The notes beneath the pieces were generated by a model. That model was not told where the DNA came from and ran no database searches. It saw nothing but the letters and a program-made list of their open reading frames with translations. Shown in pieces: positions 42,286 through 51,135 of a DNA stretch of 64,000 nt. Made by a program: the position numbers and the translations under genes. Every line of letters begins with the position of its first letter. Within the stretch, counting starts at the first letter, position 1. This DNA comes from Paenibacillus sp. FSL H8-0332 (GTDB lineage Bacteria > Bacillota > Bacilli > Paenibacillales > Paenibacillaceae), in contig NZ_CP150145.1 of assembly GCF_037963835.1 (NCBI RefSeq), positions 2,108,001 through 2,172,000 on the forward strand, in the 5' to 3' direction.

Positions 42286-42435
42286 ATGAGAGTAATCGTT
42301 ACCTTGGCCTGTACGGAGACGGGCGACCGCAACTATACCACCACGAAGAATAAGAGAACGACACCGGAACGTCTGGAGATGAGAAAATATTGCCCGCGCC
42401 TGAAGCGCATCACGCTGCACCGGGAGACCCGCTAA
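42286..42435 (+). CDS. rpmG: 50S ribosomal protein L33, zinc-free type
   Basis: This is a ribosomal protein of 49 residues ([20 protein letters not shown] ... [16 protein letters not shown]). Zinc-binding L33 has two CxxC pairs; here only single cysteines remain (ACTETG and KYCPRL), so zinc cannot be bound in the usual way. In B. subtilis the matching paralogue is de-repressed by Zur and replaces the zinc form, saving zinc. The ribosome binding site is GGGAGC. It is followed after 48 bases by a COG0523 GTPase gene. Confidence 0.92.
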   Translation: MRVIVTLACTETGDRNYTTTKNKRTTPERLEMRKYCPRLKRITLHRETR

Positions 42436-42483
42436 GCTGCTTAGCCGCGCTATTGTGAAAATATAATGTACAAGGAGACTACT

Positions 42484-43692
42484 ATGGACAAAATTCCTGT
42501 AACGGTGCTAAGCGGATACCTTGGTTCCGGCAAGACGACACTGCTCAATCATATTCTGCATAACCGTGAGGGCCTGAAGGTGGCCGTTATCGTCAATGAT
42601 ATGAGTGAAGTGAATGTGGATGCGAATCTGGTGAAATCCGGCAGTAGCCTCTCCCGCACAGAGGAGAAGCTGGTGGAGATGTCCAATGGCTGCATCTGCT
42701 GCACCCTCCGCGATGACCTGCTGCGCGAAGTGAATCATCTCGCCTTGGAGGGGCGCTTCGATTACATTCTGATCGAATCCTCCGGCATCAGCGAGCCGGT
42801 CCCGGTGGCCCAGACCTTCACTTACCCGAACCCGGAGCTGGATATCGACCTGACGGAGCTGGCCCGGCTGGACACGATGGTAACGGTGGTCGATGCCAAC
42901 CGCTTCTGGCATGATTTCGCCTCAGGCGACAGTCTGCTGGACCGCAATATGACGGCGGGCGAAGGCGACTTCCGGGATATCGTTGATCTGCTGATCGATC
43001 AGATCGAGACCTGTGATGTGCTGCTGCTCAACAAGTGCGATCTGGTGGAGGAGCAGGAGCTGAACAGGCTGGAGGCGGTTCTGCGCAGACTTCAGCCGCG
43101 GGCGAAGATCATCCGTACGGTAAATGCACAAGTGGAGCTGTCCGAGATTCTGAATACGCGGCGGTTCGATTTCGAACAGACCAGCCAGTCGTCCGGCTGG
43201 ATCGCTGAGCTTGCCAAGGAGGAGCACACACCAGAGACTGAGGAATACGGCATTACCTCCTTCGTCTACCGCCGGAGAGCACCGTTCCACCCGCAGCGGC
43301 TGAGCTTCTTCTTCAGCAACTGGCCCTCTGAGGTCGTCCGGGCAAAAGGACTGGTCTGGCTGGCAGCCAGCGGTGATCTGGCAGCGACCATCAGCCAGGC
43401 GGGGCCGTCCATCCAGTTCGGTCCCGCCGGTTACTGGCTGGCTACCCTACCGGAGGAACAGCAGCAGGAGGTGCTGGCTGCGGAACCGGATGTGCTGGCG
43501 AAATGGGACGAGCAGTGGGGAGACCGGCTGAATGAGATCGTCTTCATCGGAGTCCAGATGAACCGTGAGGATATCGAAGCCCGCTTGGACCGCTGCCTGC
43601 TGACCGCAGAGGAGATGAAGCAGGACTGGACGATATTCAACAACCCGCTTCCTTGGCAAGTAGAGGAGCTGCTTGCTGCGGGACAGGAATAG
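42484..43692 (+). CDS. COG0523 metallochaperone GTPase (ZagA/YciC-like)
   Basis: This 402-residue GTPase has Walker [12 protein letters not shown], the metal-binding [20 protein letters not shown] and NKCD, with a C-terminal CobW_C domain ([20 protein letters not shown]). It matches the Zur-regulated B. subtilis YciC/ZagA type, which supports zinc-dependent folate synthesis during zinc starvation. AAGGAG lies 7 bases before ATG 42484; the ATG at 42466 lacks one. It is co-transcribed with zinc-free L33 behind a perfect Zur box. Confidence 0.9.
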   Translation: MDKIPVTVLSGYLGSGKTTLLNHILHNREGLKVAVIVNDMSEVNVDANLVKSGSSLSRTEEKLVEMSNGCICCTLRDDLLREVNHLALEGRFDYILIESSGISEPVPVAQTFTYPNPELDIDLTELARLDTMVTVVDANRFWHDFASGDSLLDRNMTAGEGDFRDIVDLLIDQIETCDVLLLNKCDLVEEQELNRLEAVLRRLQPRAKIIRTVNAQVELSEILNTRRFDFEQTSQSSGWIAELAKEEHTPETEEYGITSFVYRRRAPFHPQRLSFFFSNWPSEVVRAKGLVWLAASGDLAATISQAGPSIQFGPAGYWLATLPEEQQQEVLAAEPDVLAKWDEQWGDRLNEIVFIGVQMNREDIEARLDRCLLTAEEMKQDWTIFNNPLPWQVEELLAAGQE

Positions 43693-43717
43693 CGGCTTCT
43701 GTAAATGAGAGTCTGGA

Positions 43718-43751
43718 AAGCCGGAATCCTTTGTGCGGATTCCGGCTTTTT
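43718..43751 (+). terminator. Terminator after the ZagA-like gene
   Basis: AAGCCGGAATCC (43718-43729) pairs perfectly with GGATTCCGGCTT (43737-43748), followed by a T run. Confidence 0.93.
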
Positions 43752-43765
43752 GCTGATTAGGGATT

Positions 43766-43897
43766 AGGTGCCGCGAAGGCACGTGGGGCAAATTTGAGTG
43801 TATGCGAAAAAGCGAACACAATGTGCTGATGCGAAGCTAGTGGGGCGAATGTATGCGGAAAACCGAACACAATTTGTAGTGCGAAGGCTAGTGGGGC
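43766..43897 (+). repeat. Diverged copies of the 52-bp intergenic repeat
   Basis: Two and a half units with AATGTATGCGGAAAAC and GCGAAGGCTAGTGGGGC segments match the layout of the array at 3749-3984, but the CATACATT arm has become GAACACAATT. No gene lies between 43693 and 44280; besides this repeat the gap holds the Zur-controlled promoter. Confidence 0.75.
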
Positions 43898-44029
43898 ATT
43901 CATGCTGGCGCGGGTGGACATAGATCGAGTCGGTGCGGCCTCAGTTACTTGGAGTTTGATGTTTGCCGCACACAGGCTTGGATCGAATAAGGTTAATCAG
44001 TGTGATTACGATTAATTTGTTGTTTTGGG

Positions 44030-44094
44030 TTTACAAATCGTAATGATTACGATAATATCAATGAAGTTGAAACATAATCGTAAATATTACGAAT
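44030..44094 (+). promoter_or_regulatory. Promoter with two Zur boxes before znuCBA
   Basis: TTTACA (44030-44035), a 17-nt spacer and TAATAT (44053-44058) flank a Zur box AAATCGTAATGATTACGATA (44035-44054). A second box TAATCGTAAATATTACGAAT lies at 44075-44094. A half site (ATTACGATTAA) is visible near 44005. Double occupancy would give tight zinc repression. Confidence 0.85.
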
Positions 44095-44280
44095 AGATAA
44101 GAATAATTTAGTTAAGTTAGTGCCGTGGAACATACTTGGACCAAACCAACAAGTGTCAAACAGAAGACGCGGCAGTAACTACGGCAGCAGCCGTAGGACC
44201 AAGCACGGGATCGAGCACAGAATCATGCACGGGAGCGTGGTGGCAGTGCCACTGCGGGCAGAAAGAAAGGGGGAGGAACG

Positions 44281-44988
44281 ATGATTTTGTCATCCATCAG
44301 GGATGTGGTGTTTGGTTACGGGGATGAGCCGGTCATTGACCGCTTGTCGCTGGATCTGGAGGCCGGACAGTTCATTGGGATTACCGGACCGAACGGAGCA
44401 GCGAAGACCACGCTGCTGAAGCTGATGCTGGGCTTGCTGAAGCCTTGGAGCGGAACGGTTACTCTGAACCGGGAAATTACCGGAGGGAGCAGGCTGGAAA
44501 TCGGCTATGTACCGCAGCAGGTAGCCTCCTTCAATGCCGGATTTCCGAGCAAGGTGATTGAGCTGGTCCGTTCCGGCTGTTATTCCAGGCTGGGGTTGTT
44601 CCGCCGCTTCACTAAGGAGCAGGAGGCACTCGTAGAGAGCAGCCTGCGGCAGGTGGAGATGTGGGAGTACCGTAACCGGAGAATCGGCGAGCTGTCCGGC
44701 GGGCAGAAGCAGCGGATCTGCATCGCCCGCGCGCTGGCCCAGCAGCCGCAGGTGCTGGTGCTGGATGAGCCGGTAACGGGGATGGATGCTGCCAGCCGCA
44801 CCGGATTCTATGAGCTGATGCGGCATTATGTCAGCCGCCACGGCCGGACTGTCATTATGGTTACACACGGCCTGGAAGAGACAAGTTCCTATCTGGATAC
44901 CGTGATTACACTGGAACGCAAGGAGCAGGAGGGTTGGACATGCTTGGTTACGAATTCATGCAACGCGCATTTTGGGCAGGAGGCCTGA
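44281..44988 (+). CDS. znuC: Zinc ABC transporter ATP-binding protein ZnuC
   Basis: This 235-residue ATPase has Walker A GPNGAAKTTLL (Gly to Ala at the sixth position, tolerated in this branch), signature ELSGGQKQRICIARAL and Walker B QVLVLDEPVTGMD. It powers zinc uptake with the permease and binding protein that follow. GGGGGAGG precedes ATG 44281. Its end overlaps the permease gene by 49 bases. The double Zur box upstream identifies zinc as the substrate. Confidence 0.92.
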   Translation: MILSSIRDVVFGYGDEPVIDRLSLDLEAGQFIGITGPNGAAKTTLLKLMLGLLKPWSGTVTLNREITGGSRLEIGYVPQQVASFNAGFPSKVIELVRSGCYSRLGLFRRFTKEQEALVESSLRQVEMWEYRNRRIGELSGGQKQRICIARALAQQPQVLVLDEPVTGMDAASRTGFYELMRHYVSRHGRTVIMVTHGLEETSSYLDTVITLERKEQEGWTCLVTNSCNAHFGQEA

Positions 44989-45797
44989 TCGGGCTGATCG
45001 GACCACTGCTGGGAGTCTACCTGATGCTGCGCAGGCAGGTGCTGATGGCCGATACGCTGTCTCATGTCTCCCTTGCCGGAGTTGCACTGGGTTCCGTGCT
45101 GGGATGGAATCCAGCTCTGAGCGGCTTCGTTGTAGCTGTAGCAGGAGGATTGATCATTGAACAGCTGCGCCGCTCTTACCGTACATACAGCGAGCTTCCG
45201 GTAGCCATTATTATGACCTCCGGCCTGGCGCTGGCCGTCGTGCTGATGAGCTTGAAGCAGAATTTGACCAAGAGCTTCAGCTCTTATCTGTTCGGCTCCA
45301 TCGTTGCTGTAAGTGATACTCAGCTTAAGCTGATAGCCGTGGTGGCCGCAGCCGGTCTACTCTACTTCATTATTCTGCGCCGCCCGCTGTACAGCCTGAC
45401 CTTCGACGAAGAGACCGCCGCTATCAGCGGTGTCCATACCGGATGGTTGTCCTTCTCGTTCGCTGTACTAACCGGCATGACCGTTGCCGCAGCCATGCCG
45501 GTGGTGGGAGTGCTGCTCGTATCCGCTCTGATTGTGCTGCCCGCTTCCATCGCGCTGCGGATGGCCTCAGGCTTCACGGCAGCTATCATAATCTCCGTCA
45601 GCGTGGGGCTGACCGGTGTGTTCAGCGGGCTTACAGCTTCCTACTATATCAACACGCCTCCAGGAGGCACGATTGCACTCATTCTGCTGGTATTTCTGCT
45701 GCTGGCCATTGCGGTGCAGAAGCTGATCAGGCTGCGCAGCCGCAGCCAGTATTCATCTCAAGCCAATGAAGAAAAGGGGTCTCACAACATATGTTGA
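44940..45797 (+). CDS. znuB: Zinc ABC transporter permease ZnuB
   Basis: This 285-residue permease of the ABC-3 family has about eight helices. Typical segments are LGVYLMLRRQVLMADTLSHV near the N-terminus and AAAMPVVGVLLVSALIVLP. ATG 44940 is chosen because AGGAGGG lies 7 bases before it; the TTG at 44934 would overlap that site. It is coupled to znuC (49-base overlap) and znuA (7-base overlap). Confidence 0.92.
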   Translation: MLGYEFMQRAFWAGGLIGLIGPLLGVYLMLRRQVLMADTLSHVSLAGVALGSVLGWNPALSGFVVAVAGGLIIEQLRRSYRTYSELPVAIIMTSGLALAVVLMSLKQNLTKSFSSYLFGSIVAVSDTQLKLIAVVAAAGLLYFIILRRPLYSLTFDEETAAISGVHTGWLSFSFAVLTGMTVAAAMPVVGVLLVSALIVLPASIALRMASGFTAAIIISVSVGLTGVFSGLTASYYINTPPGGTIALILLVFLLLAIAVQKLIRLRSRSQYSSQANEEKGSHNIC

Positions 45798-46942
45798 AAT
45801 TCAAATCCATAGCAATATCCAATTCAAGCGCACAGTCCACATTCACATTCAGAATCCGTCATCTTGCCGCCTTGTCCCTGACCGCCATGCTGGTGATCTC
45901 CGGCTGCGGCAACAACACTGCAACCCAAGCCGCTTCAACCAGCAGTCCGGGGGCTTCACCATCGGCTGCGGCCGAAGCTTCATCTGTACCCGCAGCGGAT
46001 AAATTGAATATTAAGGTTAGCTTTTACCCGATGTACGAATTCACGAAAAGCATTACCGGCGACCTTGCCAATGTGGAGGTGCTGGTCCCGCCCGGAGTCG
46101 AGCCGCATGACTGGGAACCGACTGCGAAGGATATGGCCGATATTTCGGATGCAGATGTGCTTGTCTATAATGGCGCAGGCATGGAGGGCTGGGCGCAGCA
46201 GATTGTGGACGGTGCTGCCGGAAGTGATCTGATTACGATAGAGGCGAGTAAAGGACTCCAGATTATTGAAGGAACAGAGCACGAACATGAACATGAACAT
46301 GAACACAGCCATGAAGAGGAAGCTGCGGCTGAAGCAGATCACGATCATGACCATTCCCATAATGATTCCGCTACCGGTGAAGCAGACCATGACCACGATC
46401 ACGACCACGATCATGGCGGTCTCGATCCGCATGTCTGGCTGGACCCGGTGATGGCTATCAAGGAGGTCCGCACCATTGAAGCAGCACTCTCCGCAGCTTT
46501 TCCCGGAAATGCAGCCGCCTTCCATGCTAACAGCGATGCTTATATCACCAAGCTGGAGAAGCTGGATCAGGATTTCAGAGCCGGGCTTCAGAACACGAAG
46601 CGTAAGGATTTTATTACCCAGCATGCCGCCTTTGGTTATCTGGCACAGCAATATGGCTTGACTCAGGTGCCGATTGCCGGGTTGTCGCCGGAGCAGGAGC
46701 CGTCTGCTGCACAGATGGCCAAGATTGTGGAGTTCGCCAAGGCGAATAAGGTGACTACGATCTTTTTCGAGACCTTGGTCTCCTCTAGTGTCGCCGATAC
46801 TATTGCCCAGGAAATAGGAGCCAAGACCGCCGTGCTGAATCCAATCGAAGGATTAACAGAGGAAGACGCTGCTCAGAATCTCGATTACCTGAGTCTGATG
46901 CGGCAGAATCTTGCAGCGCTAATCCAGGCGTTGAACGAATAA
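45791..46942 (+). CDS. znuA: Zinc-binding lipoprotein ZnuA
   Basis: This 383-residue binding lipoprotein has a long N-terminus with a hydrophobic stretch and lipobox VISGC, a metal-site histidine in GVEPHDWEPTAKD, then a His/Asp/Glu-rich loop of about 50 residues with repeated HEHEHEH and DHDHDHDH, then LDPHVWLDPV. The His-rich loop marks zinc-specific members and probably collects zinc. It captures zinc outside the membrane and passes it to ZnuB. It is co-transcribed with znuCB and the S14 gene. Confidence 0.93.
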   Translation: MLKFKSIAISNSSAQSTFTFRIRHLAALSLTAMLVISGCGNNTATQAASTSSPGASPSAAAEASSVPAADKLNIKVSFYPMYEFTKSITGDLANVEVLVPPGVEPHDWEPTAKDMADISDADVLVYNGAGMEGWAQQIVDGAAGSDLITIEASKGLQIIEGTEHEHEHEHEHSHEEEAAAEADHDHDHSHNDSATGEADHDHDHDHDHGGLDPHVWLDPVMAIKEVRTIEAALSAAFPGNAAAFHANSDAYITKLEKLDQDFRAGLQNTKRKDFITQHAAFGYLAQQYGLTQVPIAGLSPEQEPSAAQMAKIVEFAKANKVTTIFFETLVSSSVADTIAQEIGAKTAVLNPIEGLTEEDAAQNLDYLSLMRQNLAALIQALNE

Positions 46943-46963
46943 GAACGAAGGAGCTGATCTATA

Positions 46964-47233
46964 GTGGCCAAGAAATCAAAGGTTGTGAAGGAACAGAAGC
47001 GGCAGGAGCTGGTGGCGAAGTACGCTGACAAGCGCAGAGAGCTGAAGGCGGCGGGCGATGTGATGGCACTGCAGAAGCTGCCCCGGGATTCCTCAGCCAC
47101 CCGTCAAAAGAACAGATGCAGCGTGTCGGGCAGACCGCGTGGCTATCTGAGTACATTCAAGATATCCCGGATCGTCTTCCGGGAGCTGGCGCATAAGGGG
47201 CAAATTCCCGGCGTTACCAAATCCAGCTGGTAG
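46964..47233 (+). CDS. rpsN: 30S ribosomal protein S14, zinc-free type
   Basis: This 89-residue S14 protein ([40 protein letters not shown]) lacks the two CxxC pairs of the short zinc form. The B. subtilis equivalent is Zur-repressed and replaces the zinc-binding S14 when zinc is scarce. GTG 46964 follows AAGGAG by 12 bases. It closes the znuCBA operon, 21 bases after znuA. Confidence 0.93.
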   Translation: MAKKSKVVKEQKRQELVAKYADKRRELKAAGDVMALQKLPRDSSATRQKNRCSVSGRPRGYLSTFKISRIVFRELAHKGQIPGVTKSSW

Positions 47234-47265
47234 GCTGTTAACTTCATAGATGCTATAACGGCAAG

Positions 47266-47303
47266 ACGGCTGATCTCTCTGTGCTTCAGGAGACAGCCGT
47301 TTT
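47266..47303 (+). terminator. Terminator of the znu operon
   Basis: ACGGCTG (47266-47272) pairs with CAGCCGT (47294-47300), with an inner TCTC/GAGA pairing and TTTT after it. Confidence 0.82.
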
Positions 47304-47385
47304 GCTGTGTCCATAGACTTTGCCGGATCGGGCAGAGTGGATTATGATAGGAGAATAGTATTGTCCTACTGAAGGAGGCTTACCT

Positions 47386-47805
47386 ATGAGCTATACCGAT
47401 ACTTTTATCCGGATTGCTGAAGATTGCCCAGTGGAGACCGGCACCATCCCTGTATCTGATCGTCTGCTCCCGCCTGCTCATGTCATCCAGTATCATCTGC
47501 TGGCGGGCTCGCCTTACCGTTATAACCATGAAGAACTGCTATACCAGGTGTATGTGCGGCACAAGGTAATTCCAGAAGCGGAGCATGAATCACGCCGGGA
47601 GGAGATCTGGACGGCGCTGTTCTCGAAGAATCATCCGTGCCTGCGGGCCTCCATGCTGCCCAAGAAATACGGCTGGGGTGTCCATTACGATGCTGAGGGG
47701 AAGATCGCACTCTATGCCAAAGAGTCTCCAAAGTATGATTATTACACTACCAAGGATGAAGCCGGAGTGAAGCTGCTGAATGCCATGCGGAATAAGCGGA
47801 GTTAA
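47386..47805 (+). CDS. DUF6157-like protein
   Basis: This is a soluble 139-residue protein with the pattern MSYTDTFIRIAEDCPVETG, then HEELLYQVYVRHK and LPKKYGWGVHYDAEGKIALY. I recognise it as similar to a family of unknown function (DUF6157). AAGGAGG precedes ATG 47386. It stands alone after the zinc region, and no function can be given. Confidence 0.75.
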   Translation: MSYTDTFIRIAEDCPVETGTIPVSDRLLPPAHVIQYHLLAGSPYRYNHEELLYQVYVRHKVIPEAEHESRREEIWTALFSKNHPCLRASMLPKKYGWGVHYDAEGKIALYAKESPKYDYYTTKDEAGVKLLNAMRNKRS

Positions 47806-47855
47806 TCTTAGGACCGCGCAGGATCATATTCTGAACCATAGAAAGAAGGAGCTGC

Positions 47856-48479
47856 ATGAACGGGTACTGGAGTAAAAGATTTGCGCAGGAGGGGATGATC
47901 TGGGGGAGTGAGCCAAGCACGTCCGCAGCATGGGCGAAGCGAAAATTCCAGGAGTCAGGAGTATCCACTGTGCTCGTTCCGGGTGCCGGGTATGGGCGGA
48001 ATACCAAGGTATTCTCTGCTGATTTTACAGTATACGGCATAGAATTAAGTGAACCAGCGCTTGAGCTTGGCGCAGCATGGGACCCTGGAACTAGCTTTAT
48101 TGCAGGCTCGGCACTGGAGCCGCAGCTGGGGCAGCCTGTGGATGCCGTTTACTGCTACGATGTTCTGCATTTATTCCTCGCGGGGGACCGCCGCAGGCTG
48201 ATTGAGGCCAGTCTCAGTCAGGTCAGAACTGGAGGACTGCTCTACTTCACCAGCTTCTCCGATGAAGACCGCCATAACGGCTGCGGACGAGAGCTGGAGC
48301 CGGGTACTTTTGAATATAAAGAGAATAAATATGCCCACTTCTTCAGCGATGCCGATTTGCGGGAGCATTTTGCCGGGACAGAGATTCTGGAGACAGGTTC
48401 GTTTACCGAATCACTACAGAGCCCGCAGGGCGGGACTCATCAATACATACTAAGAACGATCCTTGTGCTCAAACGGTAA
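47856..48479 (+). CDS. Class I SAM-dependent methyltransferase
   Basis: This 207-residue methyltransferase has the SAM site VLVPGAGYGRNTKVFS, acidic IELSE and the segment VDAVYCYDVLHLFL, close to thiopurine/tellurite-type methyltransferases in layout. It starts with NGYWSKRFAQEGMIWG. AAGGAGC precedes ATG 47856. The substrate is unknown. Between its stop and the convergent HTH gene (48480-48594) I see nothing else. Confidence 0.82.
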   Translation: MNGYWSKRFAQEGMIWGSEPSTSAAWAKRKFQESGVSTVLVPGAGYGRNTKVFSADFTVYGIELSEPALELGAAWDPGTSFIAGSALEPQLGQPVDAVYCYDVLHLFLAGDRRRLIEASLSQVRTGGLLYFTSFSDEDRHNGCGRELEPGTFEYKENKYAHFFSDADLREHFAGTEILETGSFTESLQSPQGGTHQYILRTILVLKR

Positions 48480-48594
48480 CTGCCTTCTGCTAAAGAAACG
48501 CCAACATGGCCCCTCCCTGCGGCGAGAAGGACCTTACTGTGAACCTGATGCTGTACGTGATCCCTCTTCATCCTGCGGCTTCCTATTAATGAAG

Positions 48595-49179
48595 TTAATG
48601 CAGCTCGCAGTCGGCGAACAGGATATGCCGCGGAATGCGGAAGAAATTCTCGGCCTTCTCCTGTAGAGCCAGGGTAGGCAGATGGCAGTGGTGCAGCCAC
48701 TTGCGGAAGGTACCGGGATGGACGCCGATCCAGATGCTGACATCGGTTACAGAGAAATCATAAACCATGCAGAGTCCGGTCAGAATCGCGTTGTGCTGCG
48801 GTGAATGGGCGAGCGTTCTTTTCATGAAACGGGATGGGGTCGGCTGGCACACAATCGGACTTTGCCGCAGAAGAGCTTCATTGAACAGGATATGGGGCGG
48901 ATAGCCTAAATGGCGGCAGACCTTGTCCAGATTGGTTCTGGAGGGAATGCGTCCTTCATAGACCCATGCGCTTACACTGCGTGAGGAGACGGAGAGCTCT
49001 TCTGCGAGCCGGGAGAGCTTCATGTCCTTGGCCATCAGGATGGCCAGCAGAACGCGGTTGCGGATCTGGCTGCGTTTGGGGCGGCGAAATCTTTTGACCC
49101 GTACGCCTTGTCCAAGATATTTGCGGTTGATCAGAGACCAGGCCTGAATTTTATGTGTTTCTTGCTGATTTTTAGCCAT
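48595..49179 (-). CDS. DNA-binding protein with two similar HTH modules
   Basis: This 194-residue protein has an N-terminal Xre-like helix-turn-helix (MKLSRLAEELSVSSRSVSAW ... LGYPPHILF) and a second, weaker module (DFSVTDVSIWIGVHPGTFRK ... FRIPRHILF). Both end in HILF, which points to an internal duplication. A basic stretch (VRVKRFRRPKRSQIRNR) precedes the first module. GGAGG precedes the start on the minus strand. The targets are unknown. Confidence 0.75.
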   Translation of the reverse strand: MAKNQQETHKIQAWSLINRKYLGQGVRVKRFRRPKRSQIRNRVLLAILMAKDMKLSRLAEELSVSSRSVSAWVYEGRIPSRTNLDKVCRHLGYPPHILFNEALLRQSPIVCQPTPSRFMKRTLAHSPQHNAILTGLCMVYDFSVTDVSIWIGVHPGTFRKWLHHCHLPTLALQEKAENFFRIPRHILFADCELH

Positions 49180-49378
49180 AATACCTCCGGGTGTACTGAT
49201 TTAATGAAGTGACGTATCATCTAGTTTAACTGTTATGACTTTACCATTTCATTACGGCATTCGTCCAGAGTGCAAAGCTCCTGTTTTGGTCATGAACCAA
49301 GATTGTTTCAGTAATGCAGCGGTTTATGATATATTTTGAGTAATCCATTTCACATTAATCAGGCTGGGAGCGGGATAG

Positions 49379-49666
49379 ATGATCAAGCATATTGTTTTCT
49401 TCAAATTAAAGGACCGGTCCCCGGACAAGGTCGCAGAGACGGTTGCAGTCCTCCGTAATATGGAAGGAAGAATTCCGCAGCTGCTGTCCATTGAAGTCGG
49501 GGCCGATCTGATTCACTCGGAGCGTTCGTTCGATATCGCCCTGGTCACGGTTGTTGCCTCGATGGAGGATTTGCAGGCGTATCAGGTGCATCCGGCCCAC
49601 AAGGAAGTCATTGCCCATATCAACGAGGTCAAGGAGCTGTCAATAGCGGTCGATTACGAGATCTGA
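49379..49666 (+). CDS. Dabb (stress-responsive alpha/beta barrel) family protein
   Basis: This 95-residue protein starts with MIKHIVFFKLKDRSPDK and contains HPAHKEVIAHINEVKE, the hallmark of Dabb domains that form dimeric barrels. Its role is unknown; some relatives are stress-induced or aromatic-cyclase-like. GGGAGCGG lies before the ATG. Confidence 0.85.
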   Translation: MIKHIVFFKLKDRSPDKVAETVAVLRNMEGRIPQLLSIEVGADLIHSERSFDIALVTVVASMEDLQAYQVHPAHKEVIAHINEVKELSIAVDYEI

Positions 49667-49721
49667 GACTGCACGTACTTGCAAGGCCGGAACCCATTAA
49701 TCACGGAAAGCGGTGAGCGGA

Positions 49722-49832
49722 ATGCGCGAGCTTGAGTATCCGATGGAAGCTTTGACGTATTTGATTGTTTTTATGGCGGCATGTGTCGTGATGGTGTTCT
49801 GGCTGAAGCGCCGGGGCAGGCGGGGGAAATAA
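49722..49832 (+). CDS. Small single-helix membrane protein
   Basis: This short open frame encodes 36 residues: MRELEYPMEA, a hydrophobic helix (LTYLIVFMAACVVMVFWL) and a basic tail KRRGRRGK. That is a plausible positive-inside small membrane protein. The ribosome binding site is weak (a GTG at 49713 is an alternative start). It sits between the Dabb gene and the DUF86 gene. Its function is unknown. Confidence 0.45.
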   Translation: MRELEYPMEALTYLIVFMAACVVMVFWLKRRGRRGK

Positions 49833-49885
49833 CGGCAGTTCATGTTAGGGAAGGTCAATAAATACCGCAGGGTGGAGGGTCAGCT

Positions 49886-50326
49886 GTGTATTATGTCAAC
49901 CGGAAGCAAATAGAAGTTATACTTGAACAGATCCCTGATCTTAAGCGAGGTCTAGCACATGCAGCTTCTTCCTGGGACGGCAGTACGCTGCTGGGTCTGG
50001 TGCAGGAACGGTGTCTACATCTGGCCGTTGAAGTCGTGACGGATGTGGGCAGCTGTCTGATTGACGGGTTCATTATGCGTGATGCCGGAAGCTACGAGGA
50101 TATTATATCTATTATTCATGAGGAAAAGGTGCTGGGAGACAGCGGGATCTACGAGGATCTGACTTCACTTGTAGCCTTGCGCAAGCCGCTGGTTCAAGAT
50201 TATTTTGTGTGGGAACGTAAGAAGCTGCACCCCATGACTCTGACGCTGCCGGATATTCTGGAGAAGTTCGCCTGCGAGGTGCGCAGGTATCTGGATCAGG
50301 AGCTGGGCAGCGGGGTCACGGGCTAG
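49886..50326 (+). CDS. DUF86 (HepT-like) protein
   Basis: This helical 146-residue protein has the family segment QERCLHLAVEVVTDVGSCLI, followed by SYEDIISIIHEEKVL and LVALRKPLVQDYF, similar to B. subtilis YutE. HepT toxins act as RNases with the motif RX4-6H and pair with MntA nucleotidyltransferase antitoxins. No such partner is adjacent and the catalytic motif is not clear, so this is probably the solitary housekeeping form. GTG 49886 follows GGAGGG. Confidence 0.78.
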   Translation: MYYVNRKQIEVILEQIPDLKRGLAHAASSWDGSTLLGLVQERCLHLAVEVVTDVGSCLIDGFIMRDAGSYEDIISIIHEEKVLGDSGIYEDLTSLVALRKPLVQDYFVWERKKLHPMTLTLPDILEKFACEVRRYLDQELGSGVTG

Positions 50327-50370
50327 CTGAAGCTGGAGCCGTGTGCATATAGACAGAAAGGAGGTCCTTT

Positions 50371-51036
50371 ATGGCGAAGAAGAGTCAGGAGAGCGGTTCA
50401 ACCCGGCGGATGATTATGACCCTGCTGAAGAAGAGGGGGCCGCTGACCATTGGCGCTCTGGCGGAAGAGCTGGGCATTACCGAGATGGGTGTCCGCCGCC
50501 ATGTGCTTCAGCTGGAGCAGGAGTCGCTTGTAAGGACCAAGGTCGTGCGCCAGGCGATGGGACGTCCGATGCATGTATATTCGCTTACTGAGCGGGCGGA
50601 GGATCATTTTCCCAAAAGCTATCACAATCTGGCGCTGGAGCTGCTGCGGGAGCTGGACCACGGGAGCGGGGTGGATGCGGTCAATATGCTGTTTGAAGGC
50701 CGCAAGCGGCGGATGCTTGCCCAGTACAGTAAGGTGATGGAGAGCCGTGAGCTGGAGGAGCGGGTTGCCGAGCTGTCAACGATTCAGAATGCCGGGGGCT
50801 ACATGGCGGAGTGGAGCAAGGAAGAAGACGGTTCATATACGCTGCGGGAATATAACTGTCCGATCCGCCAGGTGGCAGCGGAATACCGCAAGGCTTGTGA
50901 GTGTGAGCAGCATTTGTTCGAGGAGCTGCTGGAGGCGAAGGTGACCCGCAGCGAGTGTATGGCGGAGGGCGGCCAATGCTGCCGGTATGCAATCACGCCG
51001 AATCCCAAGCAGAAAACTTCCGAAATCAAGGGCTGA
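50371..51036 (+). CDS. SufR-like HTH regulator with Cys-rich C-terminus
   Basis: This 221-residue regulator has an N-terminal winged helix (MIMTLLKKRGPLTIGALAEE, ITEMGVRRHVLQLE) and a C-terminal region with cysteines at about 163, 176, 178, 196, 203 and 204 (YNCPIRQVA, ACECEQHLF, SECMAEGGQCCRY). This arrangement resembles regulators such as SufR that bind an iron-sulfur cluster and sense iron or redox state. AAAGGAGG precedes the start region. It stands 44 bases after the DUF86 gene. The targets are unknown; no suf genes are in the window. Confidence 0.8.
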   Translation: MAKKSQESGSTRRMIMTLLKKRGPLTIGALAEELGITEMGVRRHVLQLEQESLVRTKVVRQAMGRPMHVYSLTERAEDHFPKSYHNLALELLRELDHGSGVDAVNMLFEGRKRRMLAQYSKVMESRELEERVAELSTIQNAGGYMAEWSKEEDGSYTLREYNCPIRQVAAEYRKACECEQHLFEELLEAKVTRSECMAEGGQCCRYAITPNPKQKTSEIKG

Positions 51037-51135
51037 GCAGTCACAGGACATCCTCTCTATGCTTATGATATAGCAGAAATAGGCGATCGCCCGGGTGGCC
51101 GGGCAGAGGCACAATAGAATCCAAAGGAGAGATTG

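Noticed and set aside
49886..50326. HepT/MntA toxin-antitoxin system
   Set aside because: No nucleotidyltransferase partner is adjacent, and the toxin's catalytic motif is not evident.
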